The notes below the pieces were generated by a model. It worked only from the letters and a program-made list of their open reading frames with translations. It did not search any database and was not told where the DNA came from. DNA of 64,000 nt from Desulfobacteraceae bacterium (GTDB taxonomy: Bacteria; Desulfobacterota; Desulfobacteria; Desulfobacterales; SURF-7), in the NCBI GenBank assembly GCA_003599865.1, contig QZKS01000068.1:1-64000 (forward strand), written 5' to 3'. Below are positions 31,683 to 41,096 of this stretch, in pieces. The position numbers and the translations under genes were made by a program. Every line of letters begins with the position of its first letter. The first letter of the stretch is position 1.

Positions 31683-32453
31683 CTAACGGGTCAGCCCTCT
31701 GCTGGAGGTTTTGACAAAATTGATAAAATTCGCAACTTCCGGCAACGGATCGACCTCGGCCTTGAGTCGCTCCACGGCTTCGTTCAGGGTCAGACCGATG
31801 CGGAATACAATCCGATATACTTTTTTCAGGGCGGAGACGGTTTCCGGCGAAATCCCGCCGCGCTGCATCCCCACGCTGTTCAATCCCTTCAGGTGCGCCC
31901 GGTCTCCGGCGGCAATCACATAAGGAGGAATATCCTTTACCACCGCAGACTTTCCGCCGACATAGGCAAAGTCGCCGATCCGGACAAACTGATGAATGGC
32001 GACCAGTCCGCCGATGGTGGCATAGTCGCCGATGGTGACATGACCGGCCAGGGTGGCATTATTGGCCAGGATTACCCGTTTTCCGGTTTTGCAGTCATGG
32101 GCAACATGGGTGTAGGCCATGAGAAAGTTGTCTTCGCCGACTTCCGTAATGCCGCCGCCCCCTGCCGTGCCGCGGTTGATGGTGGCAAACTCCCGGATCA
32201 CCGTACCGCGGCCGATTTTCAAATAGGTTTCCTCTCCCCTGAACTTCAGATCCTGGGGTGTTGCTCCGACCGATGCATACTGAAAAATCTGGCAATCCTC
32301 TCCGATGGTCACAAACGGATCTATGGAGACATGAGAGCCGATCACCGAACCTTTGCCGATCCGAACATTATTTTTGATGATCGAATAAGCGCCGACCTCG
32401 ACACTGTCGTCGATTTCCGCTTTTGGATCAATAATTGCCGTTGGATGTATCAT
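31683..32453 (-). CDS. lpxA: UDP-N-acetylglucosamine acyltransferase
   Basis: A 256-residue left-handed beta-helix acyltransferase that adds the first hydroxyacyl chain to UDP-GlcNAc. The hexapeptide repeats begin at IHPTAIIDPKAEIDDSVEVG. The catalytic histidine is in YTHVAHDCKTG, and GLNSVGMQRGG is typical of LpxA. The ATG at 32453 overlaps the fabZ stop (ATGA) and has AGGAG upstream. It is coupled to fabZ as in most Gram-negatives. Confidence 0.95.
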   Translation of the reverse strand: MIHPTAIIDPKAEIDDSVEVGAYSIIKNNVRIGKGSVIGSHVSIDPFVTIGEDCQIFQYASVGATPQDLKFRGEETYLKIGRGTVIREFATINRGTAGGGGITEVGEDNFLMAYTHVAHDCKTGKRVILANNATLAGHVTIGDYATIGGLVAIHQFVRIGDFAYVGGKSAVVKDIPPYVIAAGDRAHLKGLNSVGMQRGGISPETVSALKKVYRIVFRIGLTLNEAVERLKAEVDPLPEVANFINFVKTSSRGLTR

Positions 32454-32893
32454 GATTCTTCTCCTAAAGCCGCTAAAAATTCCGCCTGGGCGGCAACTTC
32501 GCCGCAAATCATGGCTTTTCCTTTCATTTTCACGGCTTTTTTTCGCAACCTTACGATTTCCATTTCAGAAACCAGTTGATCGCCGGCTGTTACCGGCTTT
32601 CGAAACTTGACATTGTCCATGCCCATGAAATAGATCAACCCCTGCTTTTTCTGAAAAGCCGAGGCATAAGTCAGGATTCCGCCTGCCTGGGCCATGGCTT
32701 CCAGGATCAGTACTCCCGGCATGATGGGTGTGCCCGGAAAATGGCCCTGAAAAAAGGGTTCGTTAATGGTTACATTTTTCAATGCCAGGATTCTTTTTCC
32801 CGGCTCCAGTTCCAGGACCCGGTCGATCAGCAGCATCGGAAACCGATGCGGCAGTATTTCCAGAATTTTTTTGATATCCAGTTTGGTTTCCAT
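32450..32893 (-). CDS. fabZ: 3-hydroxyacyl-ACP dehydratase
   Basis: A 147-residue hot-dog dehydratase of fatty acid synthesis. The family signature LPHRFPMLLIDRV is at about 14-26. The catalytic histidine and glutamate lie in FFQGHFPGTPIMPGVLILEAMAQ. It balances fatty acid and lipid A synthesis by drawing on the same hydroxyacyl-ACP as lpxA and lpxD. It starts one base after lpxD ends and overlaps lpxA. Confidence 0.95.
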   Translation of the reverse strand: METKLDIKKILEILPHRFPMLLIDRVLELEPGKRILALKNVTINEPFFQGHFPGTPIMPGVLILEAMAQAGGILTYASAFQKKQGLIYFMGMDNVKFRKPVTAGDQLVSEMEIVRLRKKAVKMKGKAMICGEVAAQAEFLAALGEES

Positions 32894-32894
32894 T

Positions 32895-33935
32895 CTATGC
32901 TTCCGGCTTATCCTTATTTTGTTCCAACCGATTCACTTTTTTGGCGAGCTCCAGAATCTGCTTTTTGATTTCCGGAAGCCGGGGGATAATACTCATGGCC
33001 CGCAGCCAGGTTTTGTGCGGCATTTCCGGCGAACCGGAGACAATCGTGTTGTCCGGTACGGCCCTGGTAACACCGGCCTGGGGCCCGATGACGACATTGT
33101 CTCCCAGCTTCAGATGCCCGGTTATGCCGGCCTGACCGGCCACCGTGGTATGCCTTCCCAGGGTGGCACTGCCGGCGACACCGGCCTGTGCCGCAAATAC
33201 GCTGTTTTCACCGACCGTTACATTATGCGCAATATGCACCAGATTATCGGTTTTGACACCTTTCCGAATCCATGTCCGGCCAAGGGTTCCCCGGTCAATG
33301 GCATTATTGGCCCCGATCTCGACATCATCATCAATTTGGACGATTCCCTTATGGGGGATCTTGATCCAGCGTTCTCCATCCGGTGCAAAACCAAACCCGT
33401 CGCTGCCGATGACCGTGCCCGCATGAATGATCACCCGGCTGCCGATCCGGCACCGTTCCAGGATCGTGACATGGGGATGGATCAGAACATGGTCTCCGAT
33501 GACAACATTCCGCTCAATCACCACATGGGGATGAATTTCAACATGATCACCAAGGCATACGCCGTCTGCAATGGCCGTAAAGGGGCCGATGGAAACGTTC
33601 CGGCCGCAGACAAACCGCTCTCCCACAACCGCTGTCGGGTGTATGCCGGGTTTCTGCGGCATGAACGGGTACAAGAGCTCCAGAACCTTTGTAAAGGCGA
33701 TCAGCGGATTCTTGACCACCACCAGGTTGGCTCCGGGCCGGGAAACCCCTTCCGGAACAATCATCGCTCCGGCCTTGCAGGAATCCATTGTTTTCAGAAA
33801 TTTTGGAGCCGCAACAAAGGTGATGTCTTTATCCGAGGCATCGTCAAACGGTGCAGCGCCGGAAATCATCTGATCCGGATTTCCCAAAACAGCTCCGTTT
33901 ACGGCCTGTGCAATTTCAGCAAGCGTTTTCTCCAT
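32895..33935 (-). CDS. lpxD: UDP-3-O-acylglucosamine N-acyltransferase
   Basis: A 346-residue hexapeptide-repeat enzyme that adds the N-linked hydroxyacyl chain in lipid A synthesis. The N-terminal uridine-binding domain (1-100) ends in PGIHPTAVVGERF. The repeats run to about 320, with HAGTVIGSDGFGFAPDG and the catalytic histidine in NLVHIAHNVTVGE. The C-terminal helix extends to residue 346. It sits between ompH and fabZ, the classic order. Confidence 0.95.
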   Translation of the reverse strand: MEKTLAEIAQAVNGAVLGNPDQMISGAAPFDDASDKDITFVAAPKFLKTMDSCKAGAMIVPEGVSRPGANLVVVKNPLIAFTKVLELLYPFMPQKPGIHPTAVVGERFVCGRNVSIGPFTAIADGVCLGDHVEIHPHVVIERNVVIGDHVLIHPHVTILERCRIGSRVIIHAGTVIGSDGFGFAPDGERWIKIPHKGIVQIDDDVEIGANNAIDRGTLGRTWIRKGVKTDNLVHIAHNVTVGENSVFAAQAGVAGSATLGRHTTVAGQAGITGHLKLGDNVVIGPQAGVTRAVPDNTIVSGSPEMPHKTWLRAMSIIPRLPEIKKQILELAKKVNRLEQNKDKPEA

Positions 33936-33985
33936 AGCACTCCCAGAGAACCATCAATCAAAATATCGAACATTTCCGTTCCGTT

Positions 33986-34522
33986 TTATTCCGGAAGCCT
34001 TTTGGAGCCTTCCTCATTGTAAACCTGAATGATTTTATCGGTCATGTCTATGGTTGTCGGATAATAATAGGCGACCCCCTTGTCAATAATCAGCAGATAT
34101 CCTTCTTTCTTTCCTTCCCGCTCAATCAGCTCCATCAGGTCTTCCCGGATTTTTTGAACCAGACGGTTTTCAAGCTCTTTGAGCTCTGCGATCTTCCGTT
34201 TCTGCAAGACCCGAAAATCATCTATCTTAATACGGTATTCCCGCTCTTTTTCCTCCCGCATTTCCCGGCTCATGACCATGGCTTCCCGCTCCAGGCGCTG
34301 CTTGAGCTCCATGATTTCCGATTCTTTTTTCTTGAAATCCGTTTCCACTTCTTCACCCTGTTTTTTCAAATCCCCCTGGGCAGCTTTTCCGGGTTTGGAA
34401 ACCATCAGTACCCGCTGAAGATCCACGACTCCGATTTTCGCCACATCCGCTGCATGAAGGTTCATTGCCGGAATCATCCAAAAACACATTGTCATGATAC
34501 AAACCAGCCTGTAAATAAACAT
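33986..34522 (-). CDS. skp: Periplasmic chaperone OmpH/Skp
   Basis: A 178-residue exported protein with a signal peptide (about 1-24, ending NLHAAD). The mature part starts KIGVVDLQRVLMVSKPGK, then has long charged coiled-coil arms (about 60-130) and ends in VAYYYPTTIDMTDKIIQVYN. Skp trimers carry unfolded outer membrane proteins to the BamA complex encoded upstream. The start at 34522 gives a proper signal peptide; a longer frame would read back into bamA. Confidence 0.9.
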   Translation of the reverse strand: MFIYRLVCIMTMCFWMIPAMNLHAADVAKIGVVDLQRVLMVSKPGKAAQGDLKKQGEEVETDFKKKESEIMELKQRLEREAMVMSREMREEKEREYRIKIDDFRVLQKRKIAELKELENRLVQKIREDLMELIEREGKKEGYLLIIDKGVAYYYPTTIDMTDKIIQVYNEEGSKRLPE

Positions 34523-34655
34523 AACGATCCCCTTTATCCGATTAAAATATATTGCATCCGCAATTTTGATTCTTCTGATCAAATAGTCCGCTTTCCGATT
34601 CGGAACATTGATATAGTATCCATCATTTTTTTTCAAATTGTATTCCGGAAAAAAA

Positions 34656-37436
34656 CTAAAACCCGGTGCCCATGGTAAACTCCCATCTTCCGGATTTTTC
34701 ACCTTCCCTGCGGTCGATCACATGGCCATATTCCAGTCGCAGAGGCCCGAGGGGAGAATACCAGCGGATGCCATACCCGACACTGGACCGCAAATTGGTC
34801 AGATCAAAAGAGTCATTGAAGTCCTCAATGCCGTCATCCGGATAATCATCTCCCAGGTCATCCTCAAATGCATTTCCCGTATCAAAAAATATCAGCCCCA
34901 TTAAACCGGCCTTTTTCACCAGCGGGAAAATGTACTCCAGATTGAACTGGACATACTTGTTGCCGCCGACCTCGGAAAGATTCCCCAGTGAATTGAAGCG
35001 TTTCGGACCGACATCCCGCCAGTCGTATCCCCGCAGGGAATTCAACCCTCCAAGATAAAACCGCTCATAGGAAGGAATCCATCCCGTTCCGTTCTTTCCA
35101 ATATAGCCGCCTTCTGCATGGGCATGCCCGACCGTTCCCCAGAACAAAGGAAGATAATAACCGGCTTCCAGAATATATTTGACAAATGCCACATCGCCCT
35201 GCAGCACGTCGCCGGCATAGGTAATGGTCAGGCTGTTGTCCCAGCCTTCCGATGTATTGATCACCTTGTCCCGGGTATCAAAATGCAGCTTGGTAATGAC
35301 TTTGCTGGTGAGGGCTTTCCCTTCCAGGGCCAGCAATTTGATAATGTCCGTGGCATCATCGGCCGGATCATTGATTTCATTGATTTCATACACGTAGGTC
35401 ATCGAAAGTCTTGTAAAATCATGCACCGGATACCCCAGTCCGGCGCTTCCGCCGATTCGGTCGCGTTCATAATCATCATAGTCGTTGTATGTCCGGTATA
35501 CGGCCAGACTCCCGGACAGGGGAATATCAAACAACCATGGTTCGGTAAAACTGGCTGTATACTGATTGGAATTTTCCGACACTTCTGCGGAAGCTTGCAG
35601 AATCTGACCCCGGCCAAGCAGGTTCCGTTCCGATACGGAAACATTCCCAAACAGGTTGTCCTGGCTGCTGTATCCGGCACCAAAGGTGAAGGTTCCGGTG
35701 GGTTTGTCCGGTGTGTTGATCTTCAGGATCATTTTGTCGTCGGAACTCCCTTTCAGCGTATCCACTTTGACATCTTCAAAAAAATCAAGACGGTTCAGGT
35801 TTCGGACTCCCCGTTTCAGCTTGCTGCCGCTGTAGAGTTCCTGCTCCACAAACGGAAGCTCCCTTCGGATCACCTTGTCACGGGTGTTGGTATTGCCGGA
35901 AATGATGATTTTTTCAAAGTAAACCGGTTTGCCTTTTTTGATCACAAAGGTGATATCGGCAACCAGCCTTTCCATATCCTTTTGGGGTCTGGGGTAAATA
36001 TCGGCATAAAAATACCCTTCATCCGCATAGACATCCGTCAGGGTGAGGATGTCTTTTCGCATAAGACCCATGTTCACATATTCTTCCGTCTGGATCATCA
36101 GTTTGGTCAGAAGTTCTTCCTGCGGAAGAATCAGATCGCCGGAAATGTCCACCTTTCCGACCTTGTATCGAGGTCCCTCATTGATCTTGATCTTGACGTA
36201 GATTCCGTCTTTCCGGAAATCGATTTCCGGTTCTCCGATCCGGACGTCCATAAAGCCATGGTTTCGATAAAACGCATTCAGCTTGGCCGTATCATTGCTG
36301 AGGGTTTCCGGTTTGAGCTCACCGGAACCGGAAATGAAGGAAAAAAATCCCTCTTCAGTGGTATCCATTTCTCCCAGCTCACTGTCATCCAGCAGCCAGG
36401 AAAAGGGGAACCAGCCTTCAATGCCGGGTTTTTCCACCTTCAGATCCTCCAGTTCCTCCTTGGAAAACATCTGATTTCCCTGAAACTCGATTTTCTGAAT
36501 CAGCACTTCCTCACCCTGCTCAATCATAATTTCCAGATTGGCCTGATTGTTCTCCAGGGTTTCAATTTTATAATTCACCACAACATTATGATAATTCTTT
36601 TCCTTGAACATGGACTCGATTTTTCGAAGCTCATTTTTAATTTTAAACACATTGAAAATTGAGCCGGTTTTGATGGTCATTTCCTTTTTGATCTCTTCGT
36701 CATCATACGCATCGCTTCCGGTAATCACAATCTCCCGGATGGTGGGCTTTTCCTGGATATGAAATGCGACAACCTTTCCTTTTTCCGTATCTTTTGCCGT
36801 GATGCGGATATCATCAAAATACCCCATGGAATATATATTGGAAAGATCCTTGGACAGACGGTCCGGAATAAAAACATCTCCGGGTTCGGTCTTGATCTTG
36901 CGTTTGATGGCATCGGTTTCAATTCGATTGTTACCGGACACCAGAATCTCCACCACCTTTTCCTGTTTTAATATGGCAGAGGCAACATTTTTGGACAGCT
37001 CCTGCACAACCGGAAGAAGGTTTTCCCCTCCCGCACCTTCCGTAAAAATGGATCGGGGTTCCATGCTGCTGTCGACTTCCAGGATATGGGCCGTAATTTT
37101 ATATCGATTCTCATCAAACCAGGTGGAACTTCCATATACAATATAGGAAGCGCCGGATCGTTTGCCCGCATTTCTGATTTCCCCGTAGCCTTTTTCCTGC
37201 AACTCATTCCAGTTCTCTTTGGAGAGCATTTCGTGGGGAATCACCTGTGCACCGGATTTCTGGATATGGTCGGTCAGAATTTTCAGGATTTCCGTCTGAA
37301 GATAGTTCTGGTCATATTCCGCATGAATTTGAAACGGCAGGATGATCACACGGGACTTTTCCTGAGCGGTTGAAATACCCATCATCAGGACATGACAACA
37401 AATGGCGGCAAGGAACGTACAAGCATATCTTGACAT
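34656..37436 (-). CDS. bamA: Outer membrane assembly factor BamA, with extra N-terminal domain
   Basis: A 926-residue protein that inserts beta-barrel proteins into the outer membrane. The signal peptide is 1-24. Residues ~28-160 form an added domain of TolB-N/FlgO-like appearance (SRVIILPFQIHAEYD, ASYIVYGSSTWFDENRY), not present in the E. coli protein of ~810 residues. POTRA domains follow from about 163 (VEILVSGNNRIETDAIKRKI) to ~570. The barrel runs to the C-terminal phenylalanine (WEFTMGTGF), with the lid-loop motif in SLRGYDWRDVGP. A VRGY-type sequence reads LRGY here. It lies between lolD and skp. Confidence 0.93.
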   Translation of the reverse strand: MSRYACTFLAAICCHVLMMGISTAQEKSRVIILPFQIHAEYDQNYLQTEILKILTDHIQKSGAQVIPHEMLSKENWNELQEKGYGEIRNAGKRSGASYIVYGSSTWFDENRYKITAHILEVDSSMEPRSIFTEGAGGENLLPVVQELSKNVASAILKQEKVVEILVSGNNRIETDAIKRKIKTEPGDVFIPDRLSKDLSNIYSMGYFDDIRITAKDTEKGKVVAFHIQEKPTIREIVITGSDAYDDEEIKKEMTIKTGSIFNVFKIKNELRKIESMFKEKNYHNVVVNYKIETLENNQANLEIMIEQGEEVLIQKIEFQGNQMFSKEELEDLKVEKPGIEGWFPFSWLLDDSELGEMDTTEEGFFSFISGSGELKPETLSNDTAKLNAFYRNHGFMDVRIGEPEIDFRKDGIYVKIKINEGPRYKVGKVDISGDLILPQEELLTKLMIQTEEYVNMGLMRKDILTLTDVYADEGYFYADIYPRPQKDMERLVADITFVIKKGKPVYFEKIIISGNTNTRDKVIRRELPFVEQELYSGSKLKRGVRNLNRLDFFEDVKVDTLKGSSDDKMILKINTPDKPTGTFTFGAGYSSQDNLFGNVSVSERNLLGRGQILQASAEVSENSNQYTASFTEPWLFDIPLSGSLAVYRTYNDYDDYERDRIGGSAGLGYPVHDFTRLSMTYVYEINEINDPADDATDIIKLLALEGKALTSKVITKLHFDTRDKVINTSEGWDNSLTITYAGDVLQGDVAFVKYILEAGYYLPLFWGTVGHAHAEGGYIGKNGTGWIPSYERFYLGGLNSLRGYDWRDVGPKRFNSLGNLSEVGGNKYVQFNLEYIFPLVKKAGLMGLIFFDTGNAFEDDLGDDYPDDGIEDFNDSFDLTNLRSSVGYGIRWYSPLGPLRLEYGHVIDRREGEKSGRWEFTMGTGF

Positions 37437-37505
37437 ATATTACTTCACCTCAAACTATCCGGTCCGGTTTGGTGCAAGCAGAAACGGACATGACGATTTC
37501 GCGGT

Positions 37506-38249
37506 CTAGGCTTCCACTAACTGCCCATCCAGTATGGTTATTCTTCTAGACATAATGTTGGCCAGATCGGCATTATGCGTCACAATAATCATGGTCATGG
37601 ACAACTCATGATTCAATTCCAGCAGCAGCTCATGAACCTGTTCGCTGTTTTTCTTGTCCAGGTTACCGGTTGGCTCATCTGCCAGCAATAACAGGGGACT
37701 CAAGACCAGCGACCTTGCCAGGGCGACCCGCTGCTGTTCACCGCCCGACAACTCATTGACCCGATGTTTCAGCCGGTCTTTCAGTCCCACACGGACGAGT
37801 ATCTTTTCCGAAAGAGCATATGCCTCTTGTTTGTCCATGCGGTTTATCAATGCCGGAATGGAAACATTCTCAATGGCACTGAACTCCTGAAGCAGATGAT
37901 GAAACTGGAAAACAAAGCCGATTTTGGTGTTGCGGAGCTTTGCAAGCTGAACATCATTTTCCCGGAATACATCCTTGCCCTGAATATGGATTGTTCCCGA
38001 ATCCGGCCTGTCCAGTGTTCCGACAATGTGCAGAAAAGTTGATTTTCCAATGCCGGAGACTCCGGTAACCGCAATGGTTTCCCCTTTATGAATGCCGATA
38101 TTGGCATCTTTCAGAACATCGATTCGGGCACCGTTGTTCTGAAAACTTTTCTTCAGATGATCACACAACAAAAAAAAATCCGATGCCGGATTCTGAAGGT
38201 GTTCCTTTTCTCCGGATCGGTACTGTTGAGCCACCTGTTTATCATCCAT
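37506..38249 (-). CDS. lolD: Lipoprotein release ABC transporter ATP-binding subunit
   Basis: A 247-residue ABC ATPase that powers extraction of lipoproteins from the inner membrane. Walker A is VTGVSGIGKSTFLH, the signature LSGGEQQRVALARSL, and Walker B LLLADEPTGNLD. About 25 residues precede the usual LolD start. The ATG at 38249 lies inside the lolC stop region (eight-base overlap). The upstream permease gene confirms the identity over other MacB-like ATPases. Confidence 0.92.
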   Translation of the reverse strand: MDDKQVAQQYRSGEKEHLQNPASDFFLLCDHLKKSFQNNGARIDVLKDANIGIHKGETIAVTGVSGIGKSTFLHIVGTLDRPDSGTIHIQGKDVFRENDVQLAKLRNTKIGFVFQFHHLLQEFSAIENVSIPALINRMDKQEAYALSEKILVRVGLKDRLKHRVNELSGGEQQRVALARSLVLSPLLLLADEPTGNLDKKNSEQVHELLLELNHELSMTMIIVTHNADLANIMSRRITILDGQLVEA

Positions 38250-39477
38250 ACCGTATTGCCTCGACCGGATCAACCTTTGATGCCTGATGCGCGGGATATA
38301 ATGTTGAAATAAAACAGATCACCATGGCTGCACCGCCGATTAAAAGGACATCTTGCACTTCCAGTTTTACCGGCAGTGTTGAGATATAATAAACATCCGG
38401 ATCAAGTTCAATGAATTTATACTGTTTGAGCAGAAAGCATACTATGGCGCCCAGCATGACACCCAGTGTTGTCCCGATTCCGCCGATAATCATCCCGTTA
38501 AAGACAAAAATCTTCCGGATACTCTGGCTGGTCGTTCCCATTGCTTTCAGGATACCGATATCCCTTGTTTTTTTCATCACCATCATGATCAGGGAGCTGG
38601 CAATGTTAAAGGCCGCCACCAGAATGATCAATGTCAGTATGATAAACATGACGATTTTTTCCAGTTTCAGGGCGGAAAACAGATTCCGGTTCATCTGCAT
38701 CCAGTCTCTGACCCAATAGGGAAACCCTAGTTTCTGTTCTATTTTTTTACCGATTTGTGCGGCTTTATAAATATCATGAATCCGGATTTCCACACCGCTG
38801 ACCGTGTCCCCCATTTTTTGCAGTTCCTGGGCATCCTCCAGGCTGATATATGCCATGGAGCCGTCATATTCATACATTCCGGATTGAAAAAAATCACTCA
38901 CGGTAAACCGTTTCATTCTGGGCACATGACCGATCGGCGACAGCATTCCTCTGGGAGAAATAATATACACCGTATCCCCTTTCATGACGCCAAGATTGTT
39001 TGCCAGTTCCTTGCCCAGAACAATCCCCGGGGTAGCCGGTCTCCCGATATTTTTTTCCCGGATGACAAAACGTTCCTGCAAAGGGGTTTCGGCAAAAATC
39101 TGAATCACCCGGCCGGCAGAGTCCGGCGAAATTCCCCGAAGCAAGGCGCCGGATACACCGGAAGTGGAACGAAGCATGACCTGAGAATCGATAAACGGTG
39201 TGGCCGCAATGATTTCATCGTCTTTGTCCAGTCCGGCAATCACGTCCCGGTAATCGGAAAACTGACCGCCGTGCCGCGTGAGAACAATATGGGACTGTAC
39301 CCCTAAAATTCTGGTTTTTAAATCCGATTCAAAACCGGCCATCACTGCAATAACCACGATCAGCGCCATGACACCGACGGTCACGCCGGCAATGGAAAGC
39401 AGGGTAATTAGAGATATAAAGGCTTGTTTTTGCTTTGTTTTAAGATATCGTCCGCCAATAAAATATTCAAATTGCAT
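38242..39477 (-). CDS. lolC: Lipoprotein-releasing permease LolC/LolE
   Basis: A 411-residue permease with the LolCE layout: an N-terminal helix in ISLITLLSIAGVTVGVMALIVVIAV, a large periplasmic domain (about 50-265), then three helices near residues 270-390. Only one LolC/E gene is present, so the transporter is probably a homodimer with two LolD, unlike the LolCDE of enterics. It follows lysS in the same operon. Confidence 0.92.
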   Translation of the reverse strand: MQFEYFIGGRYLKTKQKQAFISLITLLSIAGVTVGVMALIVVIAVMAGFESDLKTRILGVQSHIVLTRHGGQFSDYRDVIAGLDKDDEIIAATPFIDSQVMLRSTSGVSGALLRGISPDSAGRVIQIFAETPLQERFVIREKNIGRPATPGIVLGKELANNLGVMKGDTVYIISPRGMLSPIGHVPRMKRFTVSDFFQSGMYEYDGSMAYISLEDAQELQKMGDTVSGVEIRIHDIYKAAQIGKKIEQKLGFPYWVRDWMQMNRNLFSALKLEKIVMFIILTLIILVAAFNIASSLIMMVMKKTRDIGILKAMGTTSQSIRKIFVFNGMIIGGIGTTLGVMLGAIVCFLLKQYKFIELDPDVYYISTLPVKLEVQDVLLIGGAAMVICFISTLYPAHQASKVDPVEAIRYG

Positions 39478-39498
39478 GGTAACCGGTTTCTACTGTGT

Positions 39499-40986
39499 TC
39501 ATCCGTTTTTAACGGAAGGCTTCATGTGAGGAAACAGAATAACCTCCCGAATGGAGGCGGAATCCGTGAGAAGCATCGCAAGTCTGTCAATGCCGATGCC
39601 TTCACCTGCGGTGGGCGGCATCCCGTATTCCAGGGCTTCAATATAGTCCTGATCCATCGGATGTGCTTCCATATCTCCGGCTTCCTTATCCGCCACCTGC
39701 TGCAGAAAACGTTCCTTTTGATCCTCCGGATCATTCAGCTCGGAAAACCCGTTGGCGATCTCCCGTCCAGCGATAAACAGTTCAAATCGTTCCGTGAAAT
39801 CCGGTTCTGCATCACTTCGTCTCGAAAGAGGAGACACCTCCACCGGATACCCCGTGATAAACGTAGGCTGAATCAGTTTCGGTTCAACCAGGGCATCAAA
39901 CAGCTTGGTGATGACTTTTCCCTTCCGGTCGGCTTTCATGATTTTGATATTTTTAAGAGCCGCAAATTCAAGGAGTGCCTCATGACTGCGTAACACCTCC
40001 GGCTCAATACCGCCGATCTCGGTCAGGGATTTCATCAGCGGGATACGAGGCCATGTGCCGGAAAAGTCGATTGTTTCCCCCTGATATTCGATACGGGAAG
40101 ATCCGGTAACGGCCCGGGCTACCTCCTGAAACATCTCTTCGGTTACCCTCATGAGATCTTCATGGGTTGCATATGCCTGATAAAACTCAAGCATGGTGAA
40201 TTCCGGATTATGCCGGGTGGAAACCCCTTCATTGCGGAAATTCCGATTGATCTCGAAAACACGTTCAAACCCGCCGACAACCAGCCGTTTTAAATACAAC
40301 TCCGGTGCGATTCTGAGAAAAAGATCCATATCCAGGGCATTGTGATGGGTCTTGAACGGGGTTGCTTCGGCTCCGCCCGGTACAGGCTGCATCATCGGTG
40401 TTTCCACCTCAAGGTAATCCCGATCCAGCAAAAAATTCCGAATGGCCTGAACAATCTTGCTGCGCCGCAGGAAAATCTTTCGGGTGTCCTGGTTCATCAT
40501 CAGGTCCAGGTATCGCTGGCGGTATCGTTTTTCCGGATCTTTCAATCCATGAAATTTTTCCGGAAGGGGACGGGTGGATTTGCAGAGAAGCGAAAATTCC
40601 TTTGCCAGCAGTGTCCACTCACCGGTCCGGGTTTGAAAAAGCGGTCCCCGGACACCGACAAAATCCCCGATATCCATCTGTTTGAACAAAGCATAGATAT
40701 CCTCCCCGACCTGGTTTTTCTGAACATAGGCCTGCAACTGTCCGGTCCGGTCGTTCAATCGGATAAAAGATGATTTCCCAAACCGGTTGACCGCCATCAT
40801 CCTGCCGGCAGTCTGAAAAACAGCCCCTTCCTCACCCAGGGTTTCCGGAGCGGTTTCCACAGCGGTCTGAATTTCGGAAACCGTATGGGAAACCTTGAAA
40901 TGGTTCGGAAATAGATTTATACCTTCTTTTCGCAGAGAAGCATTTTTCTGCCTTCTCTGTTCCATGACATCATTTGGTTTTTCCAT
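39499..40986 (-). CDS. lysS: Lysyl-tRNA synthetase, class II
   Basis: A 495-residue class II synthetase. The N-terminal OB-fold tRNA-binding domain (about 55-150) contains GRMMAVNRFGKSSF. Motif 2 is FRNEGVSTRHNPEFTMLEFYQAY in two parts, and motif 3 is GIGIDRLAMLL near the C-terminus. Length is standard. It is the first gene of the long minus-strand envelope run lysS-lolC-lolD-bamA; in many deltaproteobacteria lysS has the same place. Confidence 0.96.
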   Translation of the reverse strand: MEKPNDVMEQRRQKNASLRKEGINLFPNHFKVSHTVSEIQTAVETAPETLGEEGAVFQTAGRMMAVNRFGKSSFIRLNDRTGQLQAYVQKNQVGEDIYALFKQMDIGDFVGVRGPLFQTRTGEWTLLAKEFSLLCKSTRPLPEKFHGLKDPEKRYRQRYLDLMMNQDTRKIFLRRSKIVQAIRNFLLDRDYLEVETPMMQPVPGGAEATPFKTHHNALDMDLFLRIAPELYLKRLVVGGFERVFEINRNFRNEGVSTRHNPEFTMLEFYQAYATHEDLMRVTEEMFQEVARAVTGSSRIEYQGETIDFSGTWPRIPLMKSLTEIGGIEPEVLRSHEALLEFAALKNIKIMKADRKGKVITKLFDALVEPKLIQPTFITGYPVEVSPLSRRSDAEPDFTERFELFIAGREIANGFSELNDPEDQKERFLQQVADKEAGDMEAHPMDQDYIEALEYGMPPTAGEGIGIDRLAMLLTDSASIREVILFPHMKPSVKNG

Positions 40987-41096
40987 GCATTTCCATATTA
41001 TAAAAAAGGTTACCCTGTTAAAAAAACACCGCTTGCCTGAAGACGGAAACCCTACCGATCTGGCTTAGCTACCCTATTTGCCCAACGGTGTCAAGA

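Noticed and set aside
30834-32579. Long + strand frame (581 codons) across lpxI and lpxA
   Set aside because: The minus-strand genes have unmistakable LpxI and LpxA motifs and coupling. The + frame is a codon-bias shadow.
35118-36662. Long + strand frame (514 codons) inside bamA
   Set aside because: It is antisense to POTRA and barrel sequences. No ribosome site or family motif supports it.
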